Part shown: positions 55,397-63,995 of the stretch, in pieces
Layout of the letters: every line of letters begins with the position of its first letter
Position numbering within the stretch: the stretch's first letter is position 1
Source of the DNA: Hyphomicrobium sp.
Lineage (GTDB): Bacteria > Pseudomonadota > Alphaproteobacteria > Rhizobiales > Hyphomicrobiaceae
Reading direction: 5' to 3'
Assembly: GCA_016716675.1 (NCBI GenBank)
Contig: JADJVG010000002.1
Location: 62,001 to 126,000 of the forward strand
DNA length: 64,000 nucleotides
The notes under the pieces: generated by a model
The model's database searches: none
Told to the model about the DNA's origin: nothing
Seen by the model: the letters and a program-made list of their open reading frames with translations, nothing else
Position numbers and translations under genes: made by a program

Positions 55397-55636
55397 ATGA
55401 GAAAGAGTATCCTAGCCGCTGCCGCCCTGGCCGCACTCGCATTCGGCACGGCCGGCTCGGCGTCGGCTGGCGTTGTCGGTGGCAGCCTTGGCGGATTGAA
55501 TGCGTCGGCCCCGGCTGAACTCACGCAGCAGGTGCACTGGCGCCCCTATCAACATCGGCGCCACCACTGGAAGAAGCATCGCAAGACCCGCCACTGCGTT
55601 TGGCGGCACGGCCATCGCCGGTGCTGGTGGCGCTAA
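55397..55636 (+). CDS. Small secreted basic His/Arg/Trp-rich protein
   Basis: The 79-residue protein has a Sec signal peptide (MRKSILAAAALAALAFGTAG, cleavage likely after SASA) and a short mature part ending in a very basic, His/Arg/Trp-rich tail with two Cys (KHRKTRHCVWRHGHRRCWWR). GAGGAG is eight bases before the ATG at 55397, which decides the start. The mature peptide could bind metal or anionic polymers; function unknown. Confidence 0.78.
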   Translation: MRKSILAAAALAALAFGTAGSASAGVVGGSLGGLNASAPAELTQQVHWRPYQHRRHHWKKHRKTRHCVWRHGHRRCWWR

Positions 55637-55771
55637 CGCATTGCCGATAGTATGAAGGCTAGGTGGCCGTGCGTTGTTCATCCTCAAGTCATGTGAGGTC
55701 GCGTACGGTCACCGGGCCCTGCTGAAGGGTTCCAATACGGTGGGGCAATTTCGAGTGAGGAGAATTCGGTC

Positions 55772-56218
55772 GTGATGAAGCGTGCACTGTTTGCCGTCGC
55801 TTGCTGTCTTGCAGTCTCGCCTGTTCAGGCGGCGGGCGTGGACGCGGCGACGATTACCAAATCTATCGACGCGGCGACTGCCGATCCGGTAAAGGCCAAG
55901 GCCTACTGTGATCTGGCCGCCAAATTCGACGAAGTCGGTGACGACGAAAAGAAAGCCGAAGCCGCTGGAAGCGAGATCGACGCCTATTTCCAGACGCTTG
56001 GCGCGGAATTCGAAGCGGCATGGGATGCCGGTCAGAACGCGGAAGAAACTTCGCCTGAAGGCAAGGCCTTCGACGCCGCGATGACCAAGCTCGATGCGAC
56101 CTGCGGGGCCGCTGCTGCGCCTGCTGATGCACCGGCAGAGGCCGCGCCGGCAGAGGCGCCGGCCGAGGCTCCGGCAGACGCACCAGCTGAGGCGCCGAAA
56201 GACGCGCCTGCACCGTAG
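55772..56218 (+). CDS. Secreted acidic protein with Ala/Pro/Glu-rich tail, unknown
   Basis: The 148-residue protein has a signal peptide (MKRALFAVACCLAVSPVQA), a small helical domain with two Cys (AKAYCDLAAKFDEVGDDE, LDATCGAAAA) and a low-complexity tail of APAEAPAEAP-like repeats. The GTG at 55772 fits the GAGGAG spacing (nine bases) and the ATG at 55775 is an alternative. I do not recognise a named family. A strong terminator follows. Confidence 0.75.
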   Translation: MMKRALFAVACCLAVSPVQAAGVDAATITKSIDAATADPVKAKAYCDLAAKFDEVGDDEKKAEAAGSEIDAYFQTLGAEFEAAWDAGQNAEETSPEGKAFDAAMTKLDATCGAAAAPADAPAEAAPAEAPAEAPADAPAEAPKDAPAP

Positions 56219-56277
56219 ACATGTGGCGCATGGCCCGGCCGTGATACGGACGGGTTTTGAAGGCCATTGATGACAGC

Positions 56278-56306
56278 AAGGCCGGGGGCAACCTCCCGGC
56301 CTTTTT
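56278..56306 (+). terminator. Intrinsic terminator
   Basis: AAGGCCGGG pairs with CCCGGCCTT around an eight-base loop, followed by a T5 run (56302-56306). It ends the transcript of the preceding secreted protein. Confidence 0.92.
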
Positions 56307-56448
56307 GCTTTGAGACGCCCATGAACGGGGGCCCCTCACTCTAAGCGAACCATGCTGCACCTGCGGGCCGGGTGTATTGCTTTGCTGGCGCGGCCTGAGA
56401 CAAGGTGGGGCTGGTTGCAATATTCCACCCGAAGGTGCCCGGCGTTTC

Positions 56449-58041
56449 ATGTCAGCAGACCCGATGTCAAAGTTCGATGCCGCGCGCGCCGAGCGCACGC
56501 TGTTTGCCGCTCTGATCGATGCCGCGAATGCAGCGGGATCGTCGAAGCCGATCCTGGAGGACGTCGAGCGCAACCCGCTCACCTACAAACGCTTGATGCT
56601 GGCTGCGCTCGTTCTCGGCAGCAAGCTCGCCGATCACACGGCGCGGCGGGATACCGTCGGTGTGCTGCTGCCGAACGTCAATGGAATGATGGTCACGATT
56701 TTTGGTCTGAATGCGTTCGGCCGGATTGCGGCGCTGTTGAATTTCACAGCCGGCGTCAAGAATATCAAATCGGCAATCGAGACCGCCGAAATTAAAACGC
56801 TGGTGACCTCGCGACGTTTCATTGACACCGCCAAACTGGACGATGTGATCTCAGCAGTCGCGGCACAGCAGCGCGACAAAGCCGTGCGCATTATCTATCT
56901 CGAAGACCTGCGCCGTGGGATTTCGACGATGGATAAACTCAAGGGCGCACTTCGCTATGTGTTCCGGCGCGGCTTTCATCGCCGCCATGGTTTGAAAGCG
57001 CACGATCCGGCGGTCATTCTATTTACGTCCGGCACGGAAGGTGTGCCGAAGGGCGTTGCGCTTTCGAATAGCAACCTCGTCGCCAACGCGATGCAGATGT
57101 GGCAGCACGCATCCGGCGCGTTGTTTACGCATGACGTGTTGATGAATCCATTGCCGATGTTTCATTCATTCGGGCTGACGGCCGCCAGTCTGATGCCTGT
57201 CTTCAGCGGCATGAAGACCGTGCTCTATCCCAGTCCGCTACACTACAAACAGGTGCCGGCTCTGATCCGCGAGACAAAATGTTCGGTACTGTTTGCAACA
57301 GACACGTTTCTGCAGGGCTATGCCCGCGCAGCCGACGTAGGAGATCTCGATAGCGTTCGCATCGTCATATGCGGCGCCGAACGTGTGAAAGATACAACCC
57401 GCGCCCTCTGGAACAAGTGGGGCGCGACAATTCTCGAGGGTTATGGCGCAACCGAATGTTCGCCGGTGATCTCGTGCAACGTGCCAGACAACAATACGCC
57501 AGGAACGGTCGGCTCCTTACTGCCCGGCATTGAGGTGCGGCTTGATCCTGTCGAGGGCATCCACGAGGGCGGCAAACTGGCGGTGCGCGGACCAAATGTG
57601 ATGCTCGGCTATATCCGCCGTGAGGCGCCGGGCGTGATTGTGCCGCCCGAAGGCGGCTGGCACGACACTGGCGATATTGTCGAGATCGACAGCCAAGGCA
57701 GGGTGACGATCAAGGGCCGTGCGAAGCGCTTCGCCAAGATCGGCGGCGAGATGGTGTCGCTCGCGGCCGTCGAGACGATGGTTGCAGGTCTGTGGCCGAA
57801 CGCCAACCACGTCGTCGTGGCATTGCCGGATGCGCGCAAGGGCGAACAGCTGGTGCTCGTCACCGAAAAAGCTGATGCCGATAAAACTGCACTGTTGAAT
57901 GAAGCGCGTGCCCAAGGCTTTGCGGAGCTGTGGGTGCCGAAAGCCGTGCTCGTCGTCGGACAGATTCCGGTGCTGGGCTCGGGCAAAACCGATTTTCAAG
58001 CGACTAACGAATTGGCGCGCAAATCGCGTGCGCTTCTATAG
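56449..58041 (+). CDS. AMP-binding acyl-ACP/2-acyl-glycerophosphoethanolamine ligase-like protein
   Basis: The 530-residue protein is an ANL-superfamily ligase: ILFTSGTEGVPKGVALSNSN (P-loop), HSFGLTAASLMPVFSG, LEGYGATECSPVISCN, GWHDTGDIVEIDSQGRVTIK and the C-terminal Lys in LGSGKTDFQ. It is closest in pattern to the acyl-ACP synthetase domain of the fused MFS-PlsC-AMP Aas protein of Hyphomicrobiales, but the other two domains are absent. It probably activates fatty acids for transfer to ACP or lysophospholipid. Several ATGs cluster at the start; 56449 is chosen without a strong ribosome-binding site. Confidence 0.82.
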   Translation: MSADPMSKFDAARAERTLFAALIDAANAAGSSKPILEDVERNPLTYKRLMLAALVLGSKLADHTARRDTVGVLLPNVNGMMVTIFGLNAFGRIAALLNFTAGVKNIKSAIETAEIKTLVTSRRFIDTAKLDDVISAVAAQQRDKAVRIIYLEDLRRGISTMDKLKGALRYVFRRGFHRRHGLKAHDPAVILFTSGTEGVPKGVALSNSNLVANAMQMWQHASGALFTHDVLMNPLPMFHSFGLTAASLMPVFSGMKTVLYPSPLHYKQVPALIRETKCSVLFATDTFLQGYARAADVGDLDSVRIVICGAERVKDTTRALWNKWGATILEGYGATECSPVISCNVPDNNTPGTVGSLLPGIEVRLDPVEGIHEGGKLAVRGPNVMLGYIRREAPGVIVPPEGGWHDTGDIVEIDSQGRVTIKGRAKRFAKIGGEMVSLAAVETMVAGLWPNANHVVVALPDARKGEQLVLVTEKADADKTALLNEARAQGFAELWVPKAVLVVGQIPVLGSGKTDFQATNELARKSRALL

Positions 58042-58114
58042 GCTGGGACAGTAGTTTATTTCTAGGAAACGCGCATTGTGGCGGATGCCAAACTCAATAA
58101 TGATATATTTTTGA

Positions 58115-58132
58115 TGACGCATTTAGGCGTCA
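58115..58132. promoter_or_regulatory. Inverted repeat in the promoter region of the nitronate monooxygenase gene
   Basis: TGACGC-ATTTAG-GCGTCA is a perfect 6-base inverted repeat in an AT-rich stretch about 190 bases before the start. Operator or promoter-proximal hairpin are both possible. Confidence 0.3.
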
Positions 58133-58319
58133 GAACGCGATCCAATCGTCGCGCTGATGCATTGCGGTGTGATCAGCCACTGCGAATTTGATCTCGCACA
58201 AACGCGAAGCAACCGCTTCAGAACTGCGTCATGTTACAACAACGAGTGTTTCGCTACTTGTGTAACACGCCAAATAATCTGACACTCTTTTTGCTTACCG
58301 CACAGCAATGGAGATTGGA

Positions 58320-59294
58320 ATGGCGATCACGACGCGCCTGACGGCGGCCCTCAAAATTAAGCACCCAATTATTTGCGCACCGATGGCATTTGCTGCGGGC
58401 GGTAAACTCGCCGCTGCTGTCAGCGCGGCCGGCGGACTTGGTTTGATTGGTGGCGGTTATGGTGATGCGACGTGGATCGAAGCGGAATTGAAAGCGGCAG
58501 GCCGTGAACAGGTTGGATGTGGGTTCATTACTTGGTCCCTCGCCAAGCAACCGCAATTGCTCGAAACTGTGTTGTGGCATCGGCCACGTGCAATCTTTCT
58601 ATCGTTCGGCAATCCCGCGCCATTCATTCCAAAGATCAAAGCCGCGGGGGCTCTGGCGATCTGTCAGGTGCAAACCCGCAAGGATGCGCAACACGCGATT
58701 GAGTCCGGTGCCGATCTGATTGTTGCTCAAGGCACGGAAGCTGGTGGCCATGGTGAGCGCAGAGGAGGGATGACACTCGTTCCCGAAGTCGCCGATCTCA
58801 TTGCCAAGACGCGACCTGAAACGTTGCTGTGCGCAGCGGGCGGTGTTGGCGACGGCCGCGGATTGGCGGCAGCCTTGATGCTCGGTGCCGATGGTGTGCT
58901 GGTCGGATCGCGTTTGTGGGCAACGACGGAAGCCAACGTCAGTGCCGCGATGCATAACGCGGCCTTGGCGGCGACGGGCGACGACACCATCCGCTCGCAA
59001 GTCATGGATCTGGCGCGCAAACTGGATTGGCCGCCGCGCTACACCGCACGGGTTCTCAAGAACACCTACATCGCCCGCTGGCATGGGCGCGAAGCGGAGC
59101 TGATGGCGGTTGCCGATCAAGAAGCTGCCAAATACAAAGCCGCGTGGGCTGCAGGTGACCCCGAAGGCAGCAACACGTTCGTCGGCGAGGTCGCAGGCCT
59201 CATCAACTCGATCGAGCCGGCCGCCGAGATCATCAACCGGATCATCGCGGACGCCGAGTTCCGGCTGTCCCGCAGTGCCTCGTTCGTTGCCTGA
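58320..59294 (+). CDS. Nitronate monooxygenase / 2-nitropropane dioxygenase-like flavoprotein
   Basis: The 324-residue TIM-barrel protein shows KIKHPIICAPMAFAAGGKLA, AGGLGLIGGGYGD, LIVAQGTEAGGHGERRGG (His catalytic base region) and LLCAAGGVGDGRGLAAALML with GADGVLVGSRLWATTEA, the FMN-binding pattern of class I nitronate monooxygenases. It would oxidise alkyl nitronates such as propionate 3-nitronate, or act as a related FMN oxidoreductase. GGAG six bases before the ATG at 58320 sets the start. Confidence 0.88.
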   Translation: MAITTRLTAALKIKHPIICAPMAFAAGGKLAAAVSAAGGLGLIGGGYGDATWIEAELKAAGREQVGCGFITWSLAKQPQLLETVLWHRPRAIFLSFGNPAPFIPKIKAAGALAICQVQTRKDAQHAIESGADLIVAQGTEAGGHGERRGGMTLVPEVADLIAKTRPETLLCAAGGVGDGRGLAAALMLGADGVLVGSRLWATTEANVSAAMHNAALAATGDDTIRSQVMDLARKLDWPPRYTARVLKNTYIARWHGREAELMAVADQEAAKYKAAWAAGDPEGSNTFVGEVAGLINSIEPAAEIINRIIADAEFRLSRSASFVA

Positions 59295-59323
59295 GTTAGA
59301 TATCCCAGGGCCTCGTGGCGACA

Positions 59324-59346
59324 TGCCGGGTTGCCAAAACCCGGCA
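59324..59346 (+). terminator. Hairpin after the nitronate monooxygenase gene (weak terminator)
   Basis: TGCCGGGTT pairs perfectly with AACCCGGCA around GCCAA. There is no T-run, so termination may be partial or the hairpin may belong to the rpsB leader, where S2 autoregulation occurs in many bacteria. Confidence 0.45.
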
Positions 59347-59504
59347 ATTCGGCCATAAGCCCCTCATCTCACACGCGAGACAATGCGCCTGACGGATGAA
59401 AAGCCCCGTCGGCCGCTCCGGTGGAATTCTGCTAAGCCTCTCAAAAGGCAGGTGGTTTTCTTCTCAAGTCTCGCGGAGGATTAACCGGAAAAGGAAGATT
59501 TCTG

Positions 59505-60491
59505 ATGGCAGTTCCCGCCTTCAATATGCGTCAGCTTTTGGAAGCTGGCGTTCACTTCGGCCACCAGGCTCACCGCTGGAATCCCAAGATGGCTCCGTTC
59601 ATCTATGGGTCGCGCAACAAGATCCACATCCTCGATCTCACCCAGACCGTGCCGATGCTGCATCAGGCCCTGAACAAGGTGTCCGATACGGTTGCAGGCG
59701 GCGGCCGCGTGCTGTTCGTTGCAACCAAGCGTCAGGCTGCCGATGGCATCGCCGAAGCCGCCAAGCGCTCGGCCCAGTACTACATGAACCACCGCTGGCT
59801 CGGCGGCACGCTGACCAACTGGAAGACGGTTTCCCAGTCGATCCGCCGTCTGCGCCAGCTCGACGAAATTCTGGCCGACCCGCAGAAGCGTACGAAGAAA
59901 GAAATCCTCAACATCACGCGTGAACGCGACAAGCTCAACCAGTCGCTCGGCGGCATCAAGGACATGGGTGGCACGCCGGATCTCCTCGTTGTCATTGACA
60001 CGAACAAGGAAGCCATCGCGATCCAGGAAGCCCGCAAGCTCGGCATCCCGATCGTCGCGATCGTCGATACGAACTGCGATCCCGACGGCATCGACTTTCC
60101 GGTTCCCGGTAACGACGACGCTGGTCGCGCCATCACGCTGTATTGCGATCTGATCGCACGTGCAGCCCTCGATGGTCTTGAGCGTTCGCAGGGTAACTCG
60201 GGCGTCGATATCGGCGCGCTTGCTGAGCCGCCGGCTGAAGATCTGCCGAGCGTCGTGTTCAAGGGCATCGAAGCGCCGCGCGGCGAGGCCGATGACCTGA
60301 AGCGCATCACCGGCATCAACCCGAAGCTCGAACAGCGCCTCAACGACGCCGGCGTCTTCCACTTCTGGCAGCTCGCCGACCTCGATGCCGACCACGTTGC
60401 GGCCCTCGATCGTCTGTTGAAGCTGAAGGGCCAGATTGCCAAGGACGACTGGGTTGGCCAGGCCAAGAAGCTCTCGGAAGTCGCCGTTTAA
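59505..60491 (+). CDS. rpsB: 30S ribosomal protein S2 with C-terminal extension
   Basis: Residues 1-230 are canonical S2 (MRQLLEAGVHFGHQAHRWNP, FVATKRQAADGIAEAAKRSA, MNHRWLGGTLTNWKTVSQSI, GIPIVAIVDTNCDPDGIDFP). A further ~95 residues form a helix-hairpin-helix-like domain (GEADDLKRITGINPKLEQRL, VFHFWQLADLDADHV, KDDWVGQAKKLSEV) also found at the end of NuoE. S2 is required in the small subunit; the extension is typical of Hyphomicrobiales. AAGGAAG precedes the ATG, and an rpsB-tsf pair follows. Confidence 0.97.
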   Translation: MAVPAFNMRQLLEAGVHFGHQAHRWNPKMAPFIYGSRNKIHILDLTQTVPMLHQALNKVSDTVAGGGRVLFVATKRQAADGIAEAAKRSAQYYMNHRWLGGTLTNWKTVSQSIRRLRQLDEILADPQKRTKKEILNITRERDKLNQSLGGIKDMGGTPDLLVVIDTNKEAIAIQEARKLGIPIVAIVDTNCDPDGIDFPVPGNDDAGRAITLYCDLIARAALDGLERSQGNSGVDIGALAEPPAEDLPSVVFKGIEAPRGEADDLKRITGINPKLEQRLNDAGVFHFWQLADLDADHVAALDRLLKLKGQIAKDDWVGQAKKLSEVAV

Positions 60492-60533
60492 TAGGCGGTT
60501 CGCACCTTTCGACGGCACGACAGAACTTTGAGA

Positions 60534-60554
60534 GAGGCGCCCATGTGGCGCCTC
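60534..60554. other. Hairpin between rpsB and tsf
   Basis: GAGGCGCC-CATGT-GGCGCCTC is a perfect 8-bp stem 43 bases after the rpsB stop. Without a T-run it is probably an attenuator or mRNA processing/stability element that adjusts tsf expression. Confidence 0.5.
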
Positions 60555-60674
60555 AACCACTCCGGCGGCGCTCACGCAGCGCCCGGCATTTTTGATGAAG
60601 GGCGCTCGAGTGAGCTGCCCAAAACCGCAAGGCACGCTCGCTAGAGCTGACCATAAACCCAACGGGGTGACACC

Positions 60675-61622
60675 ATGACCACGATTACTGCAGCCGACGT
60701 GAAGAAGCTGCGCGATATGACCGGCGCCGGCATGATGGACTGCAAGACCGCGCTGACCGAAGTCAACGGCGATATCGAAGCCGCTGTCGATCTGTTGCGC
60801 AAGAAGGGCCTGTCGAAGGCAGCCAAGAAGTCTGGCCGCATCGCCGCCGACGGTTTGATCGGCATTGTTGTGTCGGGTACTACGGGAGCTGTTGCGGAAG
60901 TCAATTCTGAAACGGACTTCGTTGCGCGCAACGAAGAGTTCCAGGGCATGGTGCGCAAGATTACGTCGGTCGCGCCGGCTGCCGGCGGCGACCTCAGCAA
61001 GTTGCTTGCTGCAACGTATCCAGGCACGTCGAATACCGTCGAGACGCAGGTCAAGGAAATGGTGGCGACGATCGGCGAGAACATGAGCGTGCGCCGCACG
61101 GCGGCCATCAGCGTCAAGACCGGCGCGGTTGCAGACTACATGCACTCCAAGGTCGCTGACGGCCTCGGCAAGATCGGCGTGCTCGTCGGTATCGAAAGCA
61201 CCGGCGACACGGCTAAGCTGGTGGAATTCGGCCGCAAGATCGCGATGCACATTGCAGCCACGCCGACGACTTTGGTCGTCAACGAAAATGAGATCCCGAA
61301 GGACGCGATCGATCGTGAGCGCGCCATCTATGTCGAGCAGGCCAAAGCCGAGCCGCGCAACGCCGGCAAGTCGGATGAGATCCTCGCCAAGGCCAGCGAA
61401 GGCCGTTTGCGCAAGGAGTTCTTCGGCTCGGTCGTTCTAATGAACCAGATTTACGTCATGGACGGCAAGGCAACTGTGGCGGAAGCTGTGAAAGAAGCCG
61501 AAAAGGCGATCGGCGCTCCGGTGAAGGTCACAGGCTTCATCCGCTACGCGCTGGGTGAAGGCATTGACAAGAAAGAGGAGGATTTCGGCGACGAAGTCCG
61601 CAAATTGGCCGCTGGTGGCTGA
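60675..61622 (+). CDS. tsf: Translation elongation factor Ts
   Basis: The 315-residue factor starts with the UBA-like domain AADVKKLRDMTGAGMMDCKT, followed by ALTEVNGDIEAAVDLLRKKG and the core motif SETDFVARNEEFQGMV. It exchanges GDP for GTP on EF-Tu. Length is usual for alphaproteobacteria. A terminator follows directly. Confidence 0.98.
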   Translation: MTTITAADVKKLRDMTGAGMMDCKTALTEVNGDIEAAVDLLRKKGLSKAAKKSGRIAADGLIGIVVSGTTGAVAEVNSETDFVARNEEFQGMVRKITSVAPAAGGDLSKLLAATYPGTSNTVETQVKEMVATIGENMSVRRTAAISVKTGAVADYMHSKVADGLGKIGVLVGIESTGDTAKLVEFGRKIAMHIAATPTTLVVNENEIPKDAIDRERAIYVEQAKAEPRNAGKSDEILAKASEGRLRKEFFGSVVLMNQIYVMDGKATVAEAVKEAEKAIGAPVKVTGFIRYALGEGIDKKEEDFGDEVRKLAAGG

Positions 61623-61673
61623 TCTCTCCGGCCTCTGCCGCTAGGCGGAATCAGGTCAATGCGCTAGGTATCG

Positions 61674-61708
61674 AACCGGCCGGAGAGCAAATCTTCCGGC
61701 CGGTTTTT
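61674..61708 (+). terminator. Intrinsic terminator after tsf
   Basis: AACCGGCCGGA pairs perfectly with TCCGGCCGGTT around a ten-base loop, ending in TTTTT. This separates tsf from the pyrH-frr transcript. Confidence 0.93.
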
Positions 61709-61747
61709 CTTGATTTGTAAACACACGATGCAAGGAGCGGGTCCGGT

Positions 61748-62482
61748 ATGGCGGCGGCTGACGGTCTCAAATACAAGCGGCTTCTGCTGAAGCTGTCGGG
61801 CGAAGCGCTGATGGGCAAAGGTGCCTACGGCATCGATATGAGCGTCTGTGACCGCTTGGCGGCGGATATTGCCGAGGCGGTCGAAGCGGGTGCCCAGATC
61901 GCGGTCGTGGTCGGCGGCGGCAACATTTTCCGGGGTTTGTCGGGTGCTGCCAAGGGCATGGATCGCGCGACCGCCGATTACATGGGCATGCTCGCCACGG
62001 TGATGAATGCCCTCGCGTTCCAGAACGCGCTGGCCCACAAGAAAACCCCAGCCCGCGTGCTCTCGGCGATCCCGATGCCGACGGTCTGTGAAAGCTACGT
62101 GCGGCCCAAGGCGTTGAGCTACATCGAAAAGGGGCACGTCGTTATTTTTGCAGCGGGCACGGGTAACCCATTTTTCACCACCGACACAGCAGCGACGCTA
62201 CGTGCCATCGAAATGAATTGCGATGCGGTCGCCAAGGCGACACAAGTCGACGGCGTGTACTCGGCCGATCCGAAGAAGGACCCTAAGGCGACCCGCTACG
62301 ACCGTCTGACGTATGCCGAAGTTTTAGCTAAGGATCTCAAGGTGATGGATGGCGCGGCAATCGCCCTTGCCCGCGACAACGCCCTTCCGGTAATTGTGTT
62401 CTCGATCGAAGAGCCCGGAAACCTGCTGCAAGCGTTGCGCGGTAAAGCCCGCCAGACGGTTATTACAGGCGAAGGGACGTAA
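61748..62482 (+). CDS. pyrH: Uridylate kinase
   Basis: The 244-residue amino-acid-kinase-fold enzyme shows RLLLKLSGEALMGKGAYGID, QIAVVVGGGNIFRGLSGAAK, MDRATADYMGMLATVMNALA and FAAGTGNPFFTTDTAATLRA. It phosphorylates UMP to UDP and is allosterically controlled by GTP and UTP. GGAGCGGG precedes the ATG. Confidence 0.97.
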   Translation: MAAADGLKYKRLLLKLSGEALMGKGAYGIDMSVCDRLAADIAEAVEAGAQIAVVVGGGNIFRGLSGAAKGMDRATADYMGMLATVMNALAFQNALAHKKTPARVLSAIPMPTVCESYVRPKALSYIEKGHVVIFAAGTGNPFFTTDTAATLRAIEMNCDAVAKATQVDGVYSADPKKDPKATRYDRLTYAEVLAKDLKVMDGAAIALARDNALPVIVFSIEEPGNLLQALRGKARQTVITGEGT

Positions 62483-62547
62483 AGGCCGGACAATCGCGCG
62501 CTCAGTTTTGAGAGTGCTGCCCGGTTTCACGACACTAAGGAGCAAGT

Positions 62548-63111
62548 ATGTCACTTTCAGCATACGACATCAAAGATATCGAAACGAAGATGCGGGCATC
62601 GATCGATGCCTTGAAGCGCGAATTCACGGGGCTGAGAACCGGCCGTGCCAGCGCCCATCTTTTGGACCCGGTGCATGTCATGGTCTATGGATCGCGCATG
62701 CCGATCAATCAGGTGGCGACCGTCTCGGTGCCCGAGCCGCGGATGATCTCGGTTCAGGTTTGGGATCGCAGCAACGTTCAGGCCGTTGATAAGGCGATCC
62801 GCGAAGCCAATCTCGGATTGAACCCCATTATGGATGGCCAAGTGCTCCGCCTGCCGATTCCGGCACTAACGGCCGACCGCCGCAATGAACTCGTCAAGCT
62901 TGCCCACAAGTATAGCGAAAACAGCAAAATTGCGATCCGCAACGTCCGCCGTGACGCCATGGACCTTTTGAAAAAGCTAGAAAAAGACGGCAAAATGAGC
63001 CAGGACGACCATCGCGGGAACTCCGAAAAAGTGCAGGAGTTAACCGACCGGCTGATTAAGGAAGTGGATTCCACAACAGCCACGAAAGAAGCGGAAATCC
63101 AGAAGGTGTGA
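62548..63111 (+). CDS. frr: Ribosome recycling factor
   Basis: The 187-residue protein has the RRF pattern: FTGLRTGRASAHLLDPVHVM, YGSRMPINQVATVSVPEPRM, IRLPIPALTADRRNELVKL-like segment and the long C-terminal helix RNVRRDAMDLLKKLEKDG. It splits post-termination ribosomes with EF-G. AAGGAGCAAGT lies before the ATG. Confidence 0.97.
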   Translation: MSLSAYDIKDIETKMRASIDALKREFTGLRTGRASAHLLDPVHVMVYGSRMPINQVATVSVPEPRMISVQVWDRSNVQAVDKAIREANLGLNPIMDGQVLRLPIPALTADRRNELVKLAHKYSENSKIAIRNVRRDAMDLLKKLEKDGKMSQDDHRGNSEKVQELTDRLIKEVDSTTATKEAEIQKV

Positions 63112-63120
63112 TATGAGGTG

Positions 63121-63155
63121 CGTCGCCTTTGTGGGCGACGTGAATCGGTTCACGT
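63121..63155. other. Two adjoining hairpins between frr and uppS
   Basis: CGTCGCC (63121-63127) pairs with GGCGACG (63134-63140), and ACGTGAA-TCGG-TTCACGT (63138-63155) forms a second perfect 7-bp stem that shares three bases with the first. They are mutually exclusive at the shared bases, as in an attenuator, but no U-run or ligand domain is evident. Confidence 0.4.
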
Positions 63156-63236
63156 TTGCATTCCTTAAATCCCATCCATGTTGCGTGTGTTTTCGTCTGA
63201 CAATCGCCTCCTCCGACAATCGAAGGTCCGCTGGCC

Positions 63237-63995
63237 GTGAGCGATAGAAGCAAGACAGTCGACAATGGGCACGGTCGCGCAGGTGTGCCGCGCCACGTTG
63301 CGATCATCATGGATGGCAATGGGCGCTGGGCGCGTGAACGGGGATTGCCGCGCACGCTCGGGCATCGCCAGGGTGTCGAAGCGGTGCGCCGAACGGTGCG
63401 CGCGGCTATCGATCTCGGGATCGATTACCTGACCATCTTCTCCTTCTCGTCGGAGAACTGGAAGCGGCCTCTCGAAGAGATTGACGACCTCATGGGGCTG
63501 ATGAAGCGCTTCATTCGCCGCGATCTTGCCGATCTGCATAAGGCCGGCGTTCGAATTCAGATGATCGGCGAGCGCCAGCAGGTCGATTCCGAACTGATGA
63601 CGCTGATTGACGAGGCCGTCGATGTGACGGCCAACAATACGGTAATGACGCTGGTCATCGCCTTCAACTATGGGTCGCGTGGCGAGATCGCCAAGGCGGC
63701 GCGCAAACTTGCAGAGTGTGTGCAGGCGGGTTCGCTGAGCCCCGCCGAAATCACGACTGAGCGCATTGCGGCAGCCCTCGATACCGCCGATATTCCTGAT
63801 CCTGATCTGCTGATCCGGACCTCGGGAGAGATGCGGTTGTCGAATTTTCTTCTCTGGCAGACAGCTTATACGGAATTCATTTTCCTCGAAACGTACTGGC
63901 CCGATTTCGATAAGGCGGTACTTGAAAGCGCGATTTCAGATTTTCGCTCGCGCGAACGCCGCTTTGGTGGACTGACAAAGCGATCGACAGCTTGA
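63237..63995 (+). CDS. uppS: Isoprenyl transferase (undecaprenyl diphosphate synthase)
   Basis: The 252-residue cis-prenyltransferase shows IIMDGNGRWARERGLPR (catalytic Asp and diphosphate site), TIFSFSSENWKRP and DLLIRTSGEMRLSNFLLWQ with the C-terminal Glu/Tyr positions in YTEFIFLETYWPDFD. It makes undecaprenyl diphosphate, the lipid carrier for peptidoglycan and for the EPS pathway at the other end of this window. The GTG at 63237 is the only suitable start; AAGG lies about nine bases upstream. Confidence 0.97.
   Translation: MSDRSKTVDNGHGRAGVPRHVAIIMDGNGRWARERGLPRTLGHRQGVEAVRRTVRAAIDLGIDYLTIFSFSSENWKRPLEEIDDLMGLMKRFIRRDLADLHKAGVRIQMIGERQQVDSELMTLIDEAVDVTANNTVMTLVIAFNYGSRGEIAKAARKLAECVQAGSLSPAEITTERIAAALDTADIPDPDLLIRTSGEMRLSNFLLWQTAYTEFIFLETYWPDFDKAVLESAISDFRSRERRFGGLTKRSTA

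Noticed and set aside
56120..56215. GCCGGCAGAGGC-like short repeats
   Set aside because: These encode the Ala/Pro/Glu-rich tail of a secreted protein; low-complexity coding sequence rather than a DNA element.
59481..61250. Long minus-strand open frame (about 589 codons) across rpsB and tsf
   Set aside because: It spans two conserved genes in antisense and has no recognisable domain or ribosome-binding site.
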